NCBI RefSeq assembly: GCF_005938655.1
Contig: NZ_VCQT01000024.1
Coordinates: forward strand, 1 to 41,480
Origin: Alloalcanivorax gelatiniphagus
Lineage (GTDB): Bacteria > Pseudomonadota > Gammaproteobacteria > Pseudomonadales > Alcanivoracaceae
DNA: 41,480 bases
Direction of reading: 5' to 3'
Position 1 is the stretch's first letter; every line of letters starts with the position of its first letter. Of this stretch, positions 1 through 8,011 are shown piece after piece. A program made the position numbers and the translations under genes. The notes beneath the pieces are model-generated. The model was not told the DNA's origin, did not search any database, and saw only the letters and a program-made list of their open reading frames with translations.

Positions 1-2
1 AA

Positions 3-170
3 CCCTACGCCGAGGGCATCACCGCCAGTGCCTGTTACCGCCTCAACACCAGCGTCCTGGAAGGCATGAACAACCGCATCAAGGTCATCAAGCGCATGGC
101 CTACGGCTACCGGGACAGCGACTACTTCTTCCTCAAGATCAAAGCCGCCTTTCCCGGGAATCCGCGATGA
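3..170 (+). CDS. ISL3-family transposase, C-terminal fragment (5' end outside window)
   Basis: The reading frame is open from the window edge to TGA at 168-170 and gives 55 residues. It contains LEGMNNRIKVIKRMAYGYRD and then YFFLKIKAAFPG. This matches the conserved C-terminal end of the ISL3-family DDE transposase catalytic domain, where an E-G-x-N-N-x-I-K-x-I-K-R motif carries the last catalytic glutamate. The start and the rest of the insertion sequence lie upstream of the window. A run of eight T follows the stop almost at once (173-181 region). I could not identify the element's right terminal repeat. Its position beside a nuclease-like gene and a truncated kdpE suggests it took part in rearranging this locus. 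Confidence 0.8.
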   Translation, partial: PYAEGITASACYRLNTSVLEGMNNRIKVIKRMAYGYRDSDYFFLKIKAAFPGNPR

Positions 171-210
171 ACCTTTTTTTTGCCTATCGGGAGGTCTCTC
201 CAGATGGGGC

Positions 211-321
211 GCGGCTCAGGGCGCGACGCCCTTCCGGGAACGCCGCGAGTACGTCCCTGTAGGCTCCCTTTCGAACGTCCTGTTCTCAAGGGTCCCGGAA
301 GGGCGTCGCGCCCTGAGCCGC
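211..321. repeat. 29-bp perfect inverted repeat with 53-bp spacer
   Basis: Bases 211-239 and 293-321 are exact reverse complements over 29 bp; the left arm begins GCGGCTCAGGGCGCGACGCC. The spacer is 240-292. A third, degenerate copy of the GCGCGACGCCCC core lies near 392-403, preceded by a GTTCTCAAAGG text that resembles the end of the spacer. This looks like a REP or miniature-element relic. The gap 171-521 between the transposase and the next gene otherwise holds only a candidate promoter. Confidence 0.75.
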
Positions 322-427
322 TTAGTAGTGAGCCTCCGCGCCACAGAGACCGCTCCGCCTGGCCTGGTTCTCAAAGGGGAGGGCGGTTCCAGCGCGACGC
401 CCCGACGTTCCAGTTGTTGATGATTAT

Positions 428-455
428 TTGACCTGACAAAGCGTTTCCTTACACT
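428..455 (+). promoter_or_regulatory. Candidate sigma70 promoter for the HsdR-N-like gene
   Basis: A -35 box TTGACC (428-433), a 16-bp spacer and a -10 box TACACT (450-455) lie about 66 bp before the start codon at 522. The match is five of six and four of six to consensus. The surrounding DNA is AT-rich compared with the rest of the window. Prediction by eye only. Confidence 0.4.
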
Positions 456-521
456 TCCTTGAAGGGCGTCACAATTTGAAATGGACGCCATGCCTACCAA
501 AAAAAGAAAAAGGGGAATGTC

Positions 522-1646
522 ATGTCCATGGATTTCGAGGATCGACTGGAACAAATGCGGGCCAAAGTAGGGCAGTTGGCAGGTGAACTCAGTACCGAGG
601 AAGCCACGAAAAACGCGCTGGTGATGCCTTTCATCAAGGATATTCTTGGCTACGATGTGTTCAACCCTTTGGAAGTGATTCCCGAGTTCACGGCCGACCA
701 GGGAATAAAGAAAGGCGAAAAGGTCGATTATGCCGTCAAGCAGAACGGCCTGGTTCAGATTCTTATCGAATGTAAACGAGCCGGCGACGAGCTCGGCTTC
801 AAACACGCTTCCCAGCTTTACCGGTATTTCTCGGTCACTGATGCCAGAATCGCCATCCTTACCAATGGAGTGCGATATCAGTTCTTCACCGATCTGGATG
901 CGGCGAACCGCATGGACAAAAACCCGTTCATGGAAATCGATTTCGCCAACTTCAACTGGCGGCTGTCCGATGAGATCCGCAAGCTTTCCAAGAACGATTT
1001 CGACCTGGGCGATGTCATCAACGCTGCCGGCGAGCTTAAGTATACGAACAGAATCAAGAAACTGGTGGCGGAGCAATTCAGTAATCCCTCCGAAGAATTC
1101 GTGACTCTATTTGCAAGTCAGGTCTACGACGGGCGACTCACGCAACGCACCAAAGAGGATTTTCGTGAAATTGTCCGGAAAGCCACGGCTCAGTTTCTGA
1201 ATGACAACCTCAATGATCGTCTTAAAGGCGCCGTACGCGACGACTACACCCAGAGACCGGAACCGTCGATGAGAGATGGCTCGGACGAAGAGCAAGGGCC
1301 GCAAGTGGAAACCACTGCGGAGGAACTTCAAGGTTTCTATATCGTTCGGGCGATCCTGTCGGACCATGTGGATATCAACCGCATCATTGACCGCGATACG
1401 TTGAGTTACTTCGGCGTATTGCTGGACGATAACAATCGTAAGCCGATCTGCCGTCTGCACTTTAACCGCGCACAGAAATACCTCGGGCTCTTCGATGAGA
1501 ACAAAAAAGAGACCCGACATCCAATTTCCGCGCCGACGGACATCTTCCAGTACAAAGACCAGATCAGGCATACCATCGGCTACTACGATACGGCCCCTGC
1601 GACCACCATGGAGCCACTGGATAGGGACGAGACCACGCAAGTATAA
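522..1646 (+). CDS. Orphan protein with type I restriction HsdR-N-like nuclease domain
   Basis: A 374-residue protein. Residues about 25-150 look like the N-terminal PD-(D/E)xK nuclease domain of type I restriction R subunits (HSDR_N families). There is an N-terminal helix with EEATKNALVMPFI (26-38), then KVDYAV with D69, then IECK with E83 and K85. These are the expected metal-binding and catalytic residues. No helicase motor domains follow, so this is not a full HsdR. The C-terminal half (about 160-374) is unassigned and may bind DNA or a partner. The start at 522 has AGGGGA six bases upstream; a second in-frame ATG is at 528. No HsdM or HsdS is nearby. GC is visibly lower than in the housekeeping genes, and an ISL3 transposase end lies just upstream, so transfer is likely. 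It could be a standalone defence nuclease or a conserved protein of unknown role; cleavage activity is inferred only from the motif. Confidence 0.75.
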   Translation: MSMDFEDRLEQMRAKVGQLAGELSTEEATKNALVMPFIKDILGYDVFNPLEVIPEFTADQGIKKGEKVDYAVKQNGLVQILIECKRAGDELGFKHASQLYRYFSVTDARIAILTNGVRYQFFTDLDAANRMDKNPFMEIDFANFNWRLSDEIRKLSKNDFDLGDVINAAGELKYTNRIKKLVAEQFSNPSEEFVTLFASQVYDGRLTQRTKEDFREIVRKATAQFLNDNLNDRLKGAVRDDYTQRPEPSMRDGSDEEQGPQVETTAEELQGFYIVRAILSDHVDINRIIDRDTLSYFGVLLDDNNRKPICRLHFNRAQKYLGLFDENKKETRHPISAPTDIFQYKDQIRHTIGYYDTAPATTMEPLDRDETTQV

Positions 1647-1950
1647 GCAGGCATAATTCCCGCTTATGGTTATGGGGCCGATGATCGGCGTAATTTATAG
1701 CCGGTCGCCGGCCCGACATCCGGCGTCGTGATAATCCCTGCGCCGCTCACAGTCGCGCTCGCACACAGTACCCTCCGCTCTCAGCTCTCCAAACTGACCT
1801 TCGCTGGAATCTTTATGCGTAATTTACGGCCCGCCCGCATTACGGAATAGAGAATTTACGCCGGCCTCGCCGATGCTTCGCCTATCCATTCCGTCGTATC
1901 CACGAATCCCGTGGTCGACGTTCTGAACGGAAAGGCGACGCCTGGTTCGC
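1647..1950. other. Gene-free junction between island gene and kdpE remnant
   Basis: No convincing gene is seen. The stretch has short repeats: GCGTAATTTA occurs exactly at 1688-1697 and 1817-1826, and AATTTACG at 1821-1828 and 1853-1860. ACGGAAT (1842-1848) is inverted at 1888-1894. These could be traces of an element end or a recombination junction. The downstream response-regulator frame has its first upstream stop at 1924-1926. Confidence 0.5.
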
Positions 1951-2559
1951 CTGGGTCGAGACGCCGATCTAGCGGCACTGGCCAGCAAGGGCGCCGACCT
2001 GGTGATCCTGGACCTGGGCCTGCCGGACATGGACGGCCGCGAGGTGCTGATTGAGCTGCGCCAATGGTCCACGGTGCCGGTGATCGTGCTCACGGTGCGC
2101 GCCGACGAGGCGGAAAAAGTGGCGCTGCTGGACGCCGGCGCCAACGACTACGTGACCAAGCCGTTCGGCATCGAGGAACTGATGGCCCGCATCCGGGCTT
2201 TCCTGCGCAACGTCCATGGCCGCCGGGACCTGAGCCCGGTGTACGACGATGGCGAACTGCGCATCGACCTGGCGGGCCGGGACGTGCGACTGCACGGTGA
2301 GCCGGTGACGCTGACCCGCAAGGAGTTCGCCTTGCTCGCCGCGCTGTCCCGGCAACCGGGCCGGCTGATCACCCAGTCGCAACTGCTGCGCGAGATCTGG
2401 GGACCGAGCCATGTGGAAGACGCCCATTATCTGCGCATCCTGGTGGCCAAGCTGCGCCAGAAGCTCAAGGACGAGGCCACGGCGCCGCGTTACATCATTA
2501 CCGACCCGGGAGTGGGCCTGCGATTTCTGGGACAGGACCCTGGCCCGGACCATCGGTAA
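1951..2559 (+). pseudogene. kdpE: kdpE response regulator, 5'-truncated
   Basis: The frame ending at 2559 is the C-terminal four fifths of a KdpE-type OmpR-family regulator, which in intact form controls the KdpFABC potassium pump with sensor KdpD. Present are the phospho-acceptor Asp in VILDLGLPDMDG (codon 2011-2013), the switch residue region VIVLTVRADE, the conserved Lys in VTKPFG, and a winged-helix DNA-binding domain ending in VEDAHYLRILVAKLRQKL, close to KdpE. Missing are the first beta strand and the paired acidic residues that bind magnesium, roughly 35-40 residues. Upstream in frame there is a TGA at 1924 and no start or kdpD. A GTG at 2002 is formally a start but lies inside the receiver core. 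The left boundary is approximate. I infer that the kdp locus was cut by the event that brought in the neighbouring accessory DNA. Confidence 0.75.
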
Positions 2560-2623
2560 GTACGTGTAATGTATATTATGTTAAATACAAGATATTAAGA
2601 TAGAAGACATTGAGGTTGAGCCC

Positions 2624-2656
2624 CTGGAGGCATCGGGCCTGAGCCCGACCCTCCAG
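2624..2656 (-). terminator. Hairpin beyond the hydrolase stop
   Basis: CTGGAGG (2624-2630) pairs with CCTCCAG (2650-2656), and an inner stem TCGGGC/GCCCGA (2633-2638 and 2643-2648) closes a CTGA loop. It lies 11 bp beyond the stop of the minus-strand hydrolase gene and 64 bp beyond the kdpE remnant. There is no T run on either side, so terminator function is uncertain. The flanking 2560-2620 is strikingly AT-rich. Confidence 0.4.
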
Positions 2657-2667
2657 CCACTTCCGCC

Positions 2668-3555
2668 CTATGCCGGACAGTGCTCTTTCAGGAAGCTGAT
2701 CTGGTCCGCCACCACCTGTTCGAAGGCCTCGCCCAGATAGATCTCGAAGTGCCCCGCCTGGTAATGCTTGATCTGGTGCCTGGGCGTGCGGCTGGCATGG
2801 CGAAGGGTTTGCCGGGCCGGCGCCACGGTGTCGTTGTCGCACACGCAGTACAGCACCGGCGCCTGGATGGCGGCGGTTTTGCGTCCCGGGTAATAGCGGA
2901 TGATGTCCAGGGCGAAGCGCGCGGCGGCTTCGTTGCGCACCTCGGCGCCGTCCGGCGCCAGGTTCATATAGCCGTCCCAGGCGTCCGGGGCGGTCATCAG
3001 GGCGGTTTCGCCGGGGCGCCCCGCCACCGCCACCATCACCGGTTCGGCGCGGGCCAGGGCGCCGAGCCGGTCACGCAGGGCGCGGACGGTGAGTTTCGCC
3101 GAGACCAGCGGTTCGGTGGCCAGGGTCGAGGCCAGGCCGTCGGTGAACGGGCATTGGGAGATCACCGCCGCCAGGCGCGGATCGTCGGCGGCGGTGGCCA
3201 GCACATGGCCGCCGGAGAAAGACGTTCCCCACAGGATCACCCGGTCCGGGTCGGCCTGGTCCAGGGTTCGGGCATGGGCCACCGCCGCCTTCCAGTCCTG
3301 CAGCTGCTTTTTGATGTCCAGCAGTTGCCGGGGCTGGCCGTCGCTGTCGCCGAAATGGCGATAGTCGAACAGCAGGCAGGCGTAGCCCTGGGCCACGAAC
3401 CGCTCGGCGTAGGCCGGCAGCCGCATATTGCGGGTGCCGCCCAGGCCGTGGGCCATGACCAGGACCGGTGCACGGCCGGGGGTGTCGGGCAGGTAAAGAT
3501 CGCCCCGACAGGTGACCCCGGCGGATGGGAATTGAATCGGTGTTACGGACGTCAT
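2668..3555 (-). CDS. Alpha/beta hydrolase
   Basis: A 295-residue alpha/beta-fold hydrolase with no signal peptide, so probably cytoplasmic. The oxyanion-hole region is VLVMAHGLGG (31-40). The nucleophile elbow is LWGTSFSGG, with Ser112 the likely nucleophile; this is a variant of GxSxG with serine in the last position. Candidate acid residues are Asp240 or Asp242 in VCDNDTVAP, and the histidine is His269 in AGHF. The domain between about 140 and 215 forms the usual lid insertion. This subgroup resembles acyl-peptide-hydrolase/dienelactone-hydrolase-like enzymes, but the substrate cannot be read from sequence. The ATG at 3555 is preceded by a purine-rich GGGGGGCAGGG. It lies downstream of bioA on the same strand with a 138-bp gap containing a hairpin, so it may be a separate unit. 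Confidence 0.8.
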   Translation of the reverse strand: MTSVTPIQFPSAGVTCRGDLYLPDTPGRAPVLVMAHGLGGTRNMRLPAYAERFVAQGYACLLFDYRHFGDSDGQPRQLLDIKKQLQDWKAAVAHARTLDQADPDRVILWGTSFSGGHVLATAADDPRLAAVISQCPFTDGLASTLATEPLVSAKLTVRALRDRLGALARAEPVMVAVAGRPGETALMTAPDAWDGYMNLAPDGAEVRNEAAARFALDIIRYYPGRKTAAIQAPVLYCVCDNDTVAPARQTLRHASRTPRHQIKHYQAGHFEIYLGEAFEQVVADQISFLKEHCPA

Positions 3556-3621
3556 CGCCCTGCCCCCCTGGAAAATTCTCGACGGCGGCAGCTTGCCTCG
3601 GATGGCTGGCCGGGCGGTAGG

Positions 3622-3643
3622 CCGGGGCGTCCGGGCGCCCCGG
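3622..3643 (-). terminator. GC-rich hairpin after bioA
   Basis: CCGGGGCG (3622-3629) and CGCCCCGG (3636-3643) form a perfect 8-bp stem with a 6-base loop, about 50 bp beyond the bioA stop. No T tract follows on the minus strand, so it is a weak terminator candidate or a simple attenuating structure before the hydrolase gene. Confidence 0.35.
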
Positions 3644-3693
3644 CGGCAGGTTCAATCGTGCATGAAGACCAGGTTCCGGGTCGCCGAAGCGCT

Positions 3694-4983
3694 CTAGAGT
3701 TCCGCCACCGCCGCCATGGCGGCGGTGAGCTCGCTGAGCTGGTCGGGCTGGATGCCGAAGGGCGGCATGATGTAGACCAGCTTGCCGAACGGGCGAATCC
3801 AGACGCCCCGCTCCACCAGCATTTTCTGGGTGGCGGCCACGTCACGGGGTTGCTCCAGTTCCAGCACGCCGATGGCGCCCAGGGCGCGCACGTCGGCCAC
3901 GCCGGGCAGGCGGCGGCAGGGTTCCAGTTCCCGGCGCAGCTGCGATTGGATGCCGGCCACCCGGCCGCGCCAGTCGCTTTCCAGCAGCAGTTCGATGCTG
4001 GCGTTGGCCACCGCGCAGGCCAGCGGGTTGCCCATGAAGGTGGGGCCATGCATCAGCACGCCGGCCTCGCCGTCGCAGATGCCGGCGGCCACCCGATCGC
4101 TGCACAGGGTCGCCGCCAGGGTCATGTAGCCGCCGGTGAGGGCCTTGCCCAGGCACAGAATGTCCGGGCAGACACCGGCGTGTTCCAGGGCGAACAGCTC
4201 CCCGGTGCGGCCAAAACCGGTGGCGATTTCGTCGAAGATCAGCAACACGCCGTGCTGGTCGCACAGGCGGCGGGCGCCGCGCAGATACTCCGGATGGTAG
4301 AGGCGCATGCCGCCGGCCCCCTGGACGATGGGCTCCAGGATCACCGCCGCCACTTCATCGGCGTGCCGCTCCAGCAGGTCGCGCAGGGAATCCAGGTCGC
4401 TCTCGTCCCAGTCGTCGTGGTAGCCGGTGCGCGGCGCCTCGGCGAACAGGTGCTGGGGCATCACCTTGCTGAACAGGTGGTGCATGCCGTTGACCGGGTC
4501 GCAGGTGGCCATGGCCCCGAAGGTGTCGCCGTGGTAGCCGTGGCGCAGGGCGATCAGGCGGTGCTTCTCCGCCCTGCCCTGGCTCAGCCAGTACTGCAGC
4601 GCCATCTTGATCGCCACTTCCACGGACACCGAGCCGCTGTCCGCCAGGAACACCTTGTTAAGGGGCTCCGGGGTCAGCGCCACCAGCTTCTTGCCCAGTT
4701 CCACCGCCGGCTCGTGGGTGAGGCCGCCGAACATGACGTGGGCCATGCGATCGATCTGGGCCTTGGCGGCCTGGTTCAGGCGCGGGTGGTTGTAACCGTG
4801 GATCGCCGCCCACCAGGAGGACATGCCATCGATCAGGCGGCGGCCGTCGTCCAGCTCCAGGTAGACCCCCTCGGCGCGGGCCACCGGGTACACCGGCAGG
4901 GGCTTGGAGGTGGAGGTATAGGGGTGCCAGAGGTGGTCGCGGTCGAAGGCGAGATCGATGGCACCGGGTCGGGAGCTGGGCAT
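3694..4983 (-). CDS. bioA: Adenosylmethionine-8-amino-7-oxononanoate aminotransferase
   Basis: BioA converts 7-keto-8-aminopelargonate to 7,8-diaminopelargonate using S-adenosylmethionine as amino donor, the antepenultimate step of biotin synthesis, in the cytoplasm with pyridoxal phosphate. The class III aminotransferase signature is clear: HLWHPYTS near the N-terminus, [44 protein letters not shown] with the cofactor-binding Asp251, [17 protein letters not shown] with the Schiff-base Lys280, and [16 protein letters not shown] chose the ATG at 4983, giving 429 residues, the usual length; the frame stays open for 20 more codons upstream, but that part has no family match. No strong ribosome site is visible before either. 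Other bio genes are not adjacent, so bioA stands apart from the bioBFHCD set here. Confidence 0.93.
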   Translation of the reverse strand: MPSSRPGAIDLAFDRDHLWHPYTSTSKPLPVYPVARAEGVYLELDDGRRLIDGMSSWWAAIHGYNHPRLNQAAKAQIDRMAHVMFGGLTHEPAVELGKKLVALTPEPLNKVFLADSGSVSVEVAIKMALQYWLSQGRAEKHRLIALRHGYHGDTFGAMATCDPVNGMHHLFSKVMPQHLFAEAPRTGYHDDWDESDLDSLRDLLERHADEVAAVILEPIVQGAGGMRLYHPEYLRGARRLCDQHGVLLIFDEIATGFGRTGELFALEHAGVCPDILCLGKALTGGYMTLAATLCSDRVAAGICDGEAGVLMHGPTFMGNPLACAVANASIELLLESDWRGRVAGIQSQLRRELEPCRRLPGVADVRALGAIGVLELEQPRDVAATQKMLVERGVWIRPFGKLVYIMPPFGIQPDQLSELTAAMAAVAEL

Positions 4984-5060
4984 GGTGGAATCCGTGCGGG
5001 CAAGTGGGTGAGGAACCATGCCAATTCGGGGCCGCCGACTCAAGCCCTGGCGGCGGCTGT

Positions 5061-5969
5061 TTACAGCTGGGTCACCAGCAGCCGCGCCAGCACCCCGTAG
5101 CTGTCATCCGGATTGCGAATGCCGGAGATGTCGAAATTGAAACGCTCGAACAGGGAAAAGCCCAGCCCCACGGTGGCCGAGGTGTCCAGGTGATCGATCA
5201 GGTCGTGGCGGTAGCCCAGGCGCAGGGACGCCGGGCCGAAGCCGTCGAAGGACAGATTGGCGCCGGCGAAGCGGGCGTCGTCGTCCTGTTCAAAGGCATC
5301 CCGGGCGTCGATATTGATGTTGAGCCGGGCGCCGGGCCACCACCAGGCCGGGTCCAGATAGGTGGCCAGGCTGGCCAGGGCCGAGGTGCGGTAGGGGCTG
5401 GACACCAGCCGGCCGTCGTCCCGGTGCGGGAACAGCCGCTCCACCCGCAGCGCCATGTCCAGGTCGCCAAAGGTCTTCTTGAGGCCGGCATTGATGTTGA
5501 AGCCCTCACTGGCGGTGAGGGTGCCCGGGGCCTGGAAGGTGGGATTGAAGGCCGCTTCGGTGGGCCGGGTGTAGCTGTAGAGCATTTCCCGGCGGGCCTT
5601 GAACACGGCGTCGAAGCGGTAGTCCTGGCCGGGGCCGAACAGCCGGTCCAGGGTCACCCCGGCTTCGGTCAGGGAGCTGCCCTGCCCCCGCGTCATCGGG
5701 TCCCGGCGCGGCGAGGTGTCGGCGGGAAACAGGGCCGACAGCCGGGTCTGGCTGCGCGCCATCAGGCGGGGCGAGAAATAGCGCACCGGCAGTTCAAACT
5801 CGGTGCCGGCATCGGCGTTGACGCTGAGCCGGTCGCGGTTCAGTTCCTCGACCACCCCCGGGTTGCCGCCGGCCACCGGTTCGCCGACCACGTCGAAGTC
5901 GCCAAAGAAGCGCTCACCGTGGGCGGCGCCGGTCAGGCAAACAGTGATCAGTAAGGCAAACAGGCGCAT
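5061..5969 (-). CDS. Exported protein of unknown function, probable outer-membrane barrel
   Basis: A 302-residue protein starting [19 protein letters not shown], a typical signal peptide with cleavage probably after AAHG. The start at 5969 has CGGAG about ten bases upstream; the frame is open 16 codons further up but that part is not signal-like. The mature part has alternating hydrophobic/polar strands rich in aromatic residues (for example [16 protein letters not shown] and [16 protein letters not shown]) and ends RLLVTQL, compatible with an outer-membrane beta barrel. I recognise no named family. It ends 17 bp before the longer possible bioA start and shares its strand, so it could be cotranscribed with bioA, but no functional link is evident. 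Confidence 0.6.
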   Translation of the reverse strand: MRLFALLITVCLTGAAHGERFFGDFDVVGEPVAGGNPGVVEELNRDRLSVNADAGTEFELPVRYFSPRLMARSQTRLSALFPADTSPRRDPMTRGQGSSLTEAGVTLDRLFGPGQDYRFDAVFKARREMLYSYTRPTEAAFNPTFQAPGTLTASEGFNINAGLKKTFGDLDMALRVERLFPHRDDGRLVSSPYRTSALASLATYLDPAWWWPGARLNINIDARDAFEQDDDARFAGANLSFDGFGPASLRLGYRHDLIDHLDTSATVGLGFSLFERFNFDISGIRNPDDSYGVLARLLVTQL

Positions 5970-6108
5970 GGCCGTCCGCTCCGGAAAAACGCGCGGAAGT
6001 GGGATAACGATGGGCACTACTATGCAACAGCCGGGATAATTGTTAAAAGGCGACAGCGCGAATTTTACGTTTCCGCTTTTCAGTCCCCGTTTTTATGGTT
6101 CTATCGCC

Positions 6109-6137
6109 CTGGCATTCCCGTTGGGAATGAGTGCCAG
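6109..6137 (+). promoter_or_regulatory. Leader hairpin or operator upstream of the DMT exporter
   Basis: CATTCCC (6113-6119) and GGGAATG (6123-6129) are a perfect 7-bp inverted repeat with a GTT loop. CTGG (6109-6112) and CCAG (6134-6137) extend it across a bulge. It lies about 90 bp before the transporter start, in the divergent gap 5970-6224, and could be an operator or a leader structure. The rest of the gap is T-rich around 6060-6100 and may hold promoters, but none is convincing. Confidence 0.3.
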
Positions 6138-6224
6138 TCCCAGGTTTCATTGGATATCACGCCCCGCCGGGCGGAGCATGGTCGCTCCCCGGCCGCCCTA
6201 CCCCTTTCCGTCGTGAGCAGATTG

Positions 6225-7124
6225 ATGAATCAACGCGCCTTCTGGCAGTCCGGCCTGGTGCTGGTGGCTCTGGCCACCTTCGCCATGGCCTTCAAGGGCA
6301 TCTTTGCCCGCTTGGTATACCAATACGGCGTGTCCGTGGACGTGCTGCTGGTGTGGCGCTTCGCCCTGGCGGTGCCGCTGTTCTGGGTCGGCGCCCTGTG
6401 GATCAATCGCAACCGGCCCAAGGTCCGGTTGGACCGCCGCCAGTGGCTGCTGTGCGGGCTCAGCGGTCTGTTGTTCTTCTTCAGCACCTGGTGCGACTTC
6501 AGCGCCATCCATGAACTGGGCGCCAGCCTGTCGCGGATGTTGCTGTACCTGTTTCCGGCGCTGGTGATGCTGATCGAGGCGGCGCGGGCCCGGCGGCTGC
6601 CCTCGGCGCTGCACGCCCTGGTGTTCGCCGGCGCCTGGAGTGGCATTGCCCTGTTGCTGCTGCCCGGCTGGCAGGACGGCCGGGTGACCCTCCACGGGGT
6701 GCTTTACGGGCTGGGCGCGGCGGCCTGCTACGCCAGCTTCCTGACCCTGGGCCAGGGGCTGATGAAATCCCTGGGCTCGGTGCGCTTCAATCAGGTGTCG
6801 AACAGTTTCACGCTGGTGTTCATGGGCGTCGGGCTGCTGCCCGGCATTCCCGCCTCGGAGCTGATGCTGAGCGCGCAGGCGCTGGGTTGGATGCTGGTGA
6901 TGGTGGTGGTGTCCACGGTGTTGCCGTTCTTTTTGCTGTTCGAGGGCTTCCACCGGGCCAATGCCTCGGAGGCGGCGGTGGTGGCCATGTTCGGCCCGGT
7001 GGTGACGGTGGGGGCCGCCCTGGCGCTGTTTCCGGACGAGCAGCTGGGGCCGCTGCAATGGCTGGGGATGGTGGTGGTGCTGGCCAGTATCGGCGCCCTC
7101 AAGCTGGTGAAGGCGCCGAACTGA
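6225..7124 (+). CDS. DMT-superfamily (EamA-type) transporter
   Basis: A 299-residue inner-membrane protein of about ten hydrophobic helices arranged as two repeated EamA halves: residues about 5-140 beginning SGLVLVALATFAMAFKGIFA, and about 150-295 containing GVLYGLGAAACYASFLTLGQ and ending WLGMVVVLASIGALKLVK. The family exports or exchanges small metabolites such as amino acids, amines and nucleosides; the substrate is not predictable here. I placed the start at ATG 6225 because the first helix begins a few residues later. A GTG at 6213 and an ATG at 6150 are in frame, but the extra N-terminus is polar and non-conserved. It converges with the following gene, with only 9 bp between the stops. 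Confidence 0.85.
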   Translation: MNQRAFWQSGLVLVALATFAMAFKGIFARLVYQYGVSVDVLLVWRFALAVPLFWVGALWINRNRPKVRLDRRQWLLCGLSGLLFFFSTWCDFSAIHELGASLSRMLLYLFPALVMLIEAARARRLPSALHALVFAGAWSGIALLLLPGWQDGRVTLHGVLYGLGAAACYASFLTLGQGLMKSLGSVRFNQVSNSFTLVFMGVGLLPGIPASELMLSAQALGWMLVMVVVSTVLPFFLLFEGFHRANASEAAVVAMFGPVVTVGAALALFPDEQLGPLQWLGMVVVLASIGALKLVKAPN

Positions 7125-7133
7125 GCCGGTGGA

Positions 7134-7838
7134 TCAGAACTCCGCTTCCAGGGACCAGCGGTAGACCACGTCGTCGGCGCCGTCGCTGAGGCCAAGGATG
7201 GCGCCCGCTTCCCACTCCAGTTCGTGGCCGCCCAGCTTGAACTCGCCGAGCAGTACCGGGCCGGCGCCGTGGTTGCCGCTTTCACCGTAGTATTCCAGGG
7301 CCGGGGCCAGATCATCGTCCTCCAGCCAGGCCAGCTGGGCGGCGGCGGAGTATTCCACCTCGTCTTCCTCGGCGTCGTCGCCGTCCTGCTTTTCGGCGAA
7401 GGCGTTCAGGCGCAGGCGGAAGTCGCCGGGCAGCCGCTGTTCATAGAGCGGCCCGATCTTGTATTCCCACAGGTCCTCGTCACGCTCCTTTTCCACCTCG
7501 CCGAGCAGGGCCAGGGCGTAGTCCCGGTTCTGGAACAGGTTGAAGCGCCCTTCCAGCTCATAGGCTTCCAGTTCAAACGCCTCGCCGGGCAGCTTTTCCG
7601 TGTTCAGGTAGGCTTCCAGGGCGAAGCGGTCACTGAAGGCGTAGCCCAGAGAGAATTTCTGCAGCCAGCGTCCGTCTTCCTCCCGGTCGCCGTCGTCCAG
7701 GTAGGTGCCGCGGGTTTCCAGCTCCCACTCGCCGGCGTGGATGCGGGGGGAATAGACCTTGTCCACATCGGCCAGGGTCAGCGTCGGCAGCCCGGCGCAA
7801 CAGGCGAGCGCCAGCAGGCGTGGCAGGCGTTGGTTCAT
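7134..7838 (-). CDS. Acidic exported beta-barrel-like protein, unknown function
   Basis: A 234-residue protein with signal peptide MNQRLPRLLALACCAGLPTL, cleaved probably after LTLA. The mature part is very acidic, with a DGDDAEEDEVE stretch, and shows alternating strands ending in VVYRWSLEAEF. The terminal Phe preceded by alternating hydrophobics resembles the BAM-recognised end of outer-membrane barrels. AAGGACT lies just before the ATG at 7838. No catalytic motif is seen. Similar small barrels of unknown role occur in gammaproteobacteria; no name can be assigned. Confidence 0.6.
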   Translation of the reverse strand: MNQRLPRLLALACCAGLPTLTLADVDKVYSPRIHAGEWELETRGTYLDDGDREEDGRWLQKFSLGYAFSDRFALEAYLNTEKLPGEAFELEAYELEGRFNLFQNRDYALALLGEVEKERDEDLWEYKIGPLYEQRLPGDFRLRLNAFAEKQDGDDAEEDEVEYSAAAQLAWLEDDDLAPALEYYGESGNHGAGPVLLGEFKLGGHELEWEAGAILGLSDGADDVVYRWSLEAEF

Positions 7839-7946
7839 TCCGAGTCCTTGTTCGAGTCCGTGAACGGCAAGATTAGCGCAGAGGGCGTGTTGTTAGCTTA
7901 AGGAAAGCTTAAGGGATCGAGGGTTATCGCGGCTGAAGCGGTACAT

Positions 7947-8009
7947 CGCCGATCGCGGCTGAAGCCGCTCCTACAACCCCTGTAGGAGCGGCTTCAGCCG
8001 CGATCGGCG
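7947..8009. repeat. Paired REP-like hairpin, copy 1
   Basis: Two exact 29-bp inverted arms (7947-7975 and 7981-8009) with a 5-base loop ACCCC. Each arm contains the half-unit TGTAGGAGCGGCTTCAGCCG in one orientation. An extra partial half (ATCGCGGCTGAAGC) lies immediately upstream near 7926-7939. The element ends 2 bp before the stop codon of the VWA gene. No T run follows, so it is REP-like rather than a standard terminator, though it may end or stabilise the transcript. Confidence 0.9.
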
Positions 8010-8011
8010 CT

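Noticed and set aside
481-573. Small frame starting ATG at 481 ahead of the HsdR-N-like gene
   Set aside because: Short, no ribosome site, and it overlaps the better supported start at 522.
216-1076. A 286-codon minus-strand frame over the HsdR-N-like gene and inverted repeat
   Set aside because: No motif, no ribosome site, and the plus strand carries a recognisable nuclease domain.
2002-2559. kdpE remnant as an intact short regulator starting at GTG 2002
   Set aside because: A start there would remove the first half of the receiver fold, including the metal-binding acidic residues.
2680-5100. An 806-codon open frame antisense to the hydrolase and bioA
   Set aside because: Same GC-skew artefact; bioA and the hydrolase have clear motifs on the minus strand.
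7947-8009. The REP pairs as ordinary intrinsic terminators
   Set aside because: They lack the U tract that follows a rho-independent stem; a 3' end role remains possible but is not shown.
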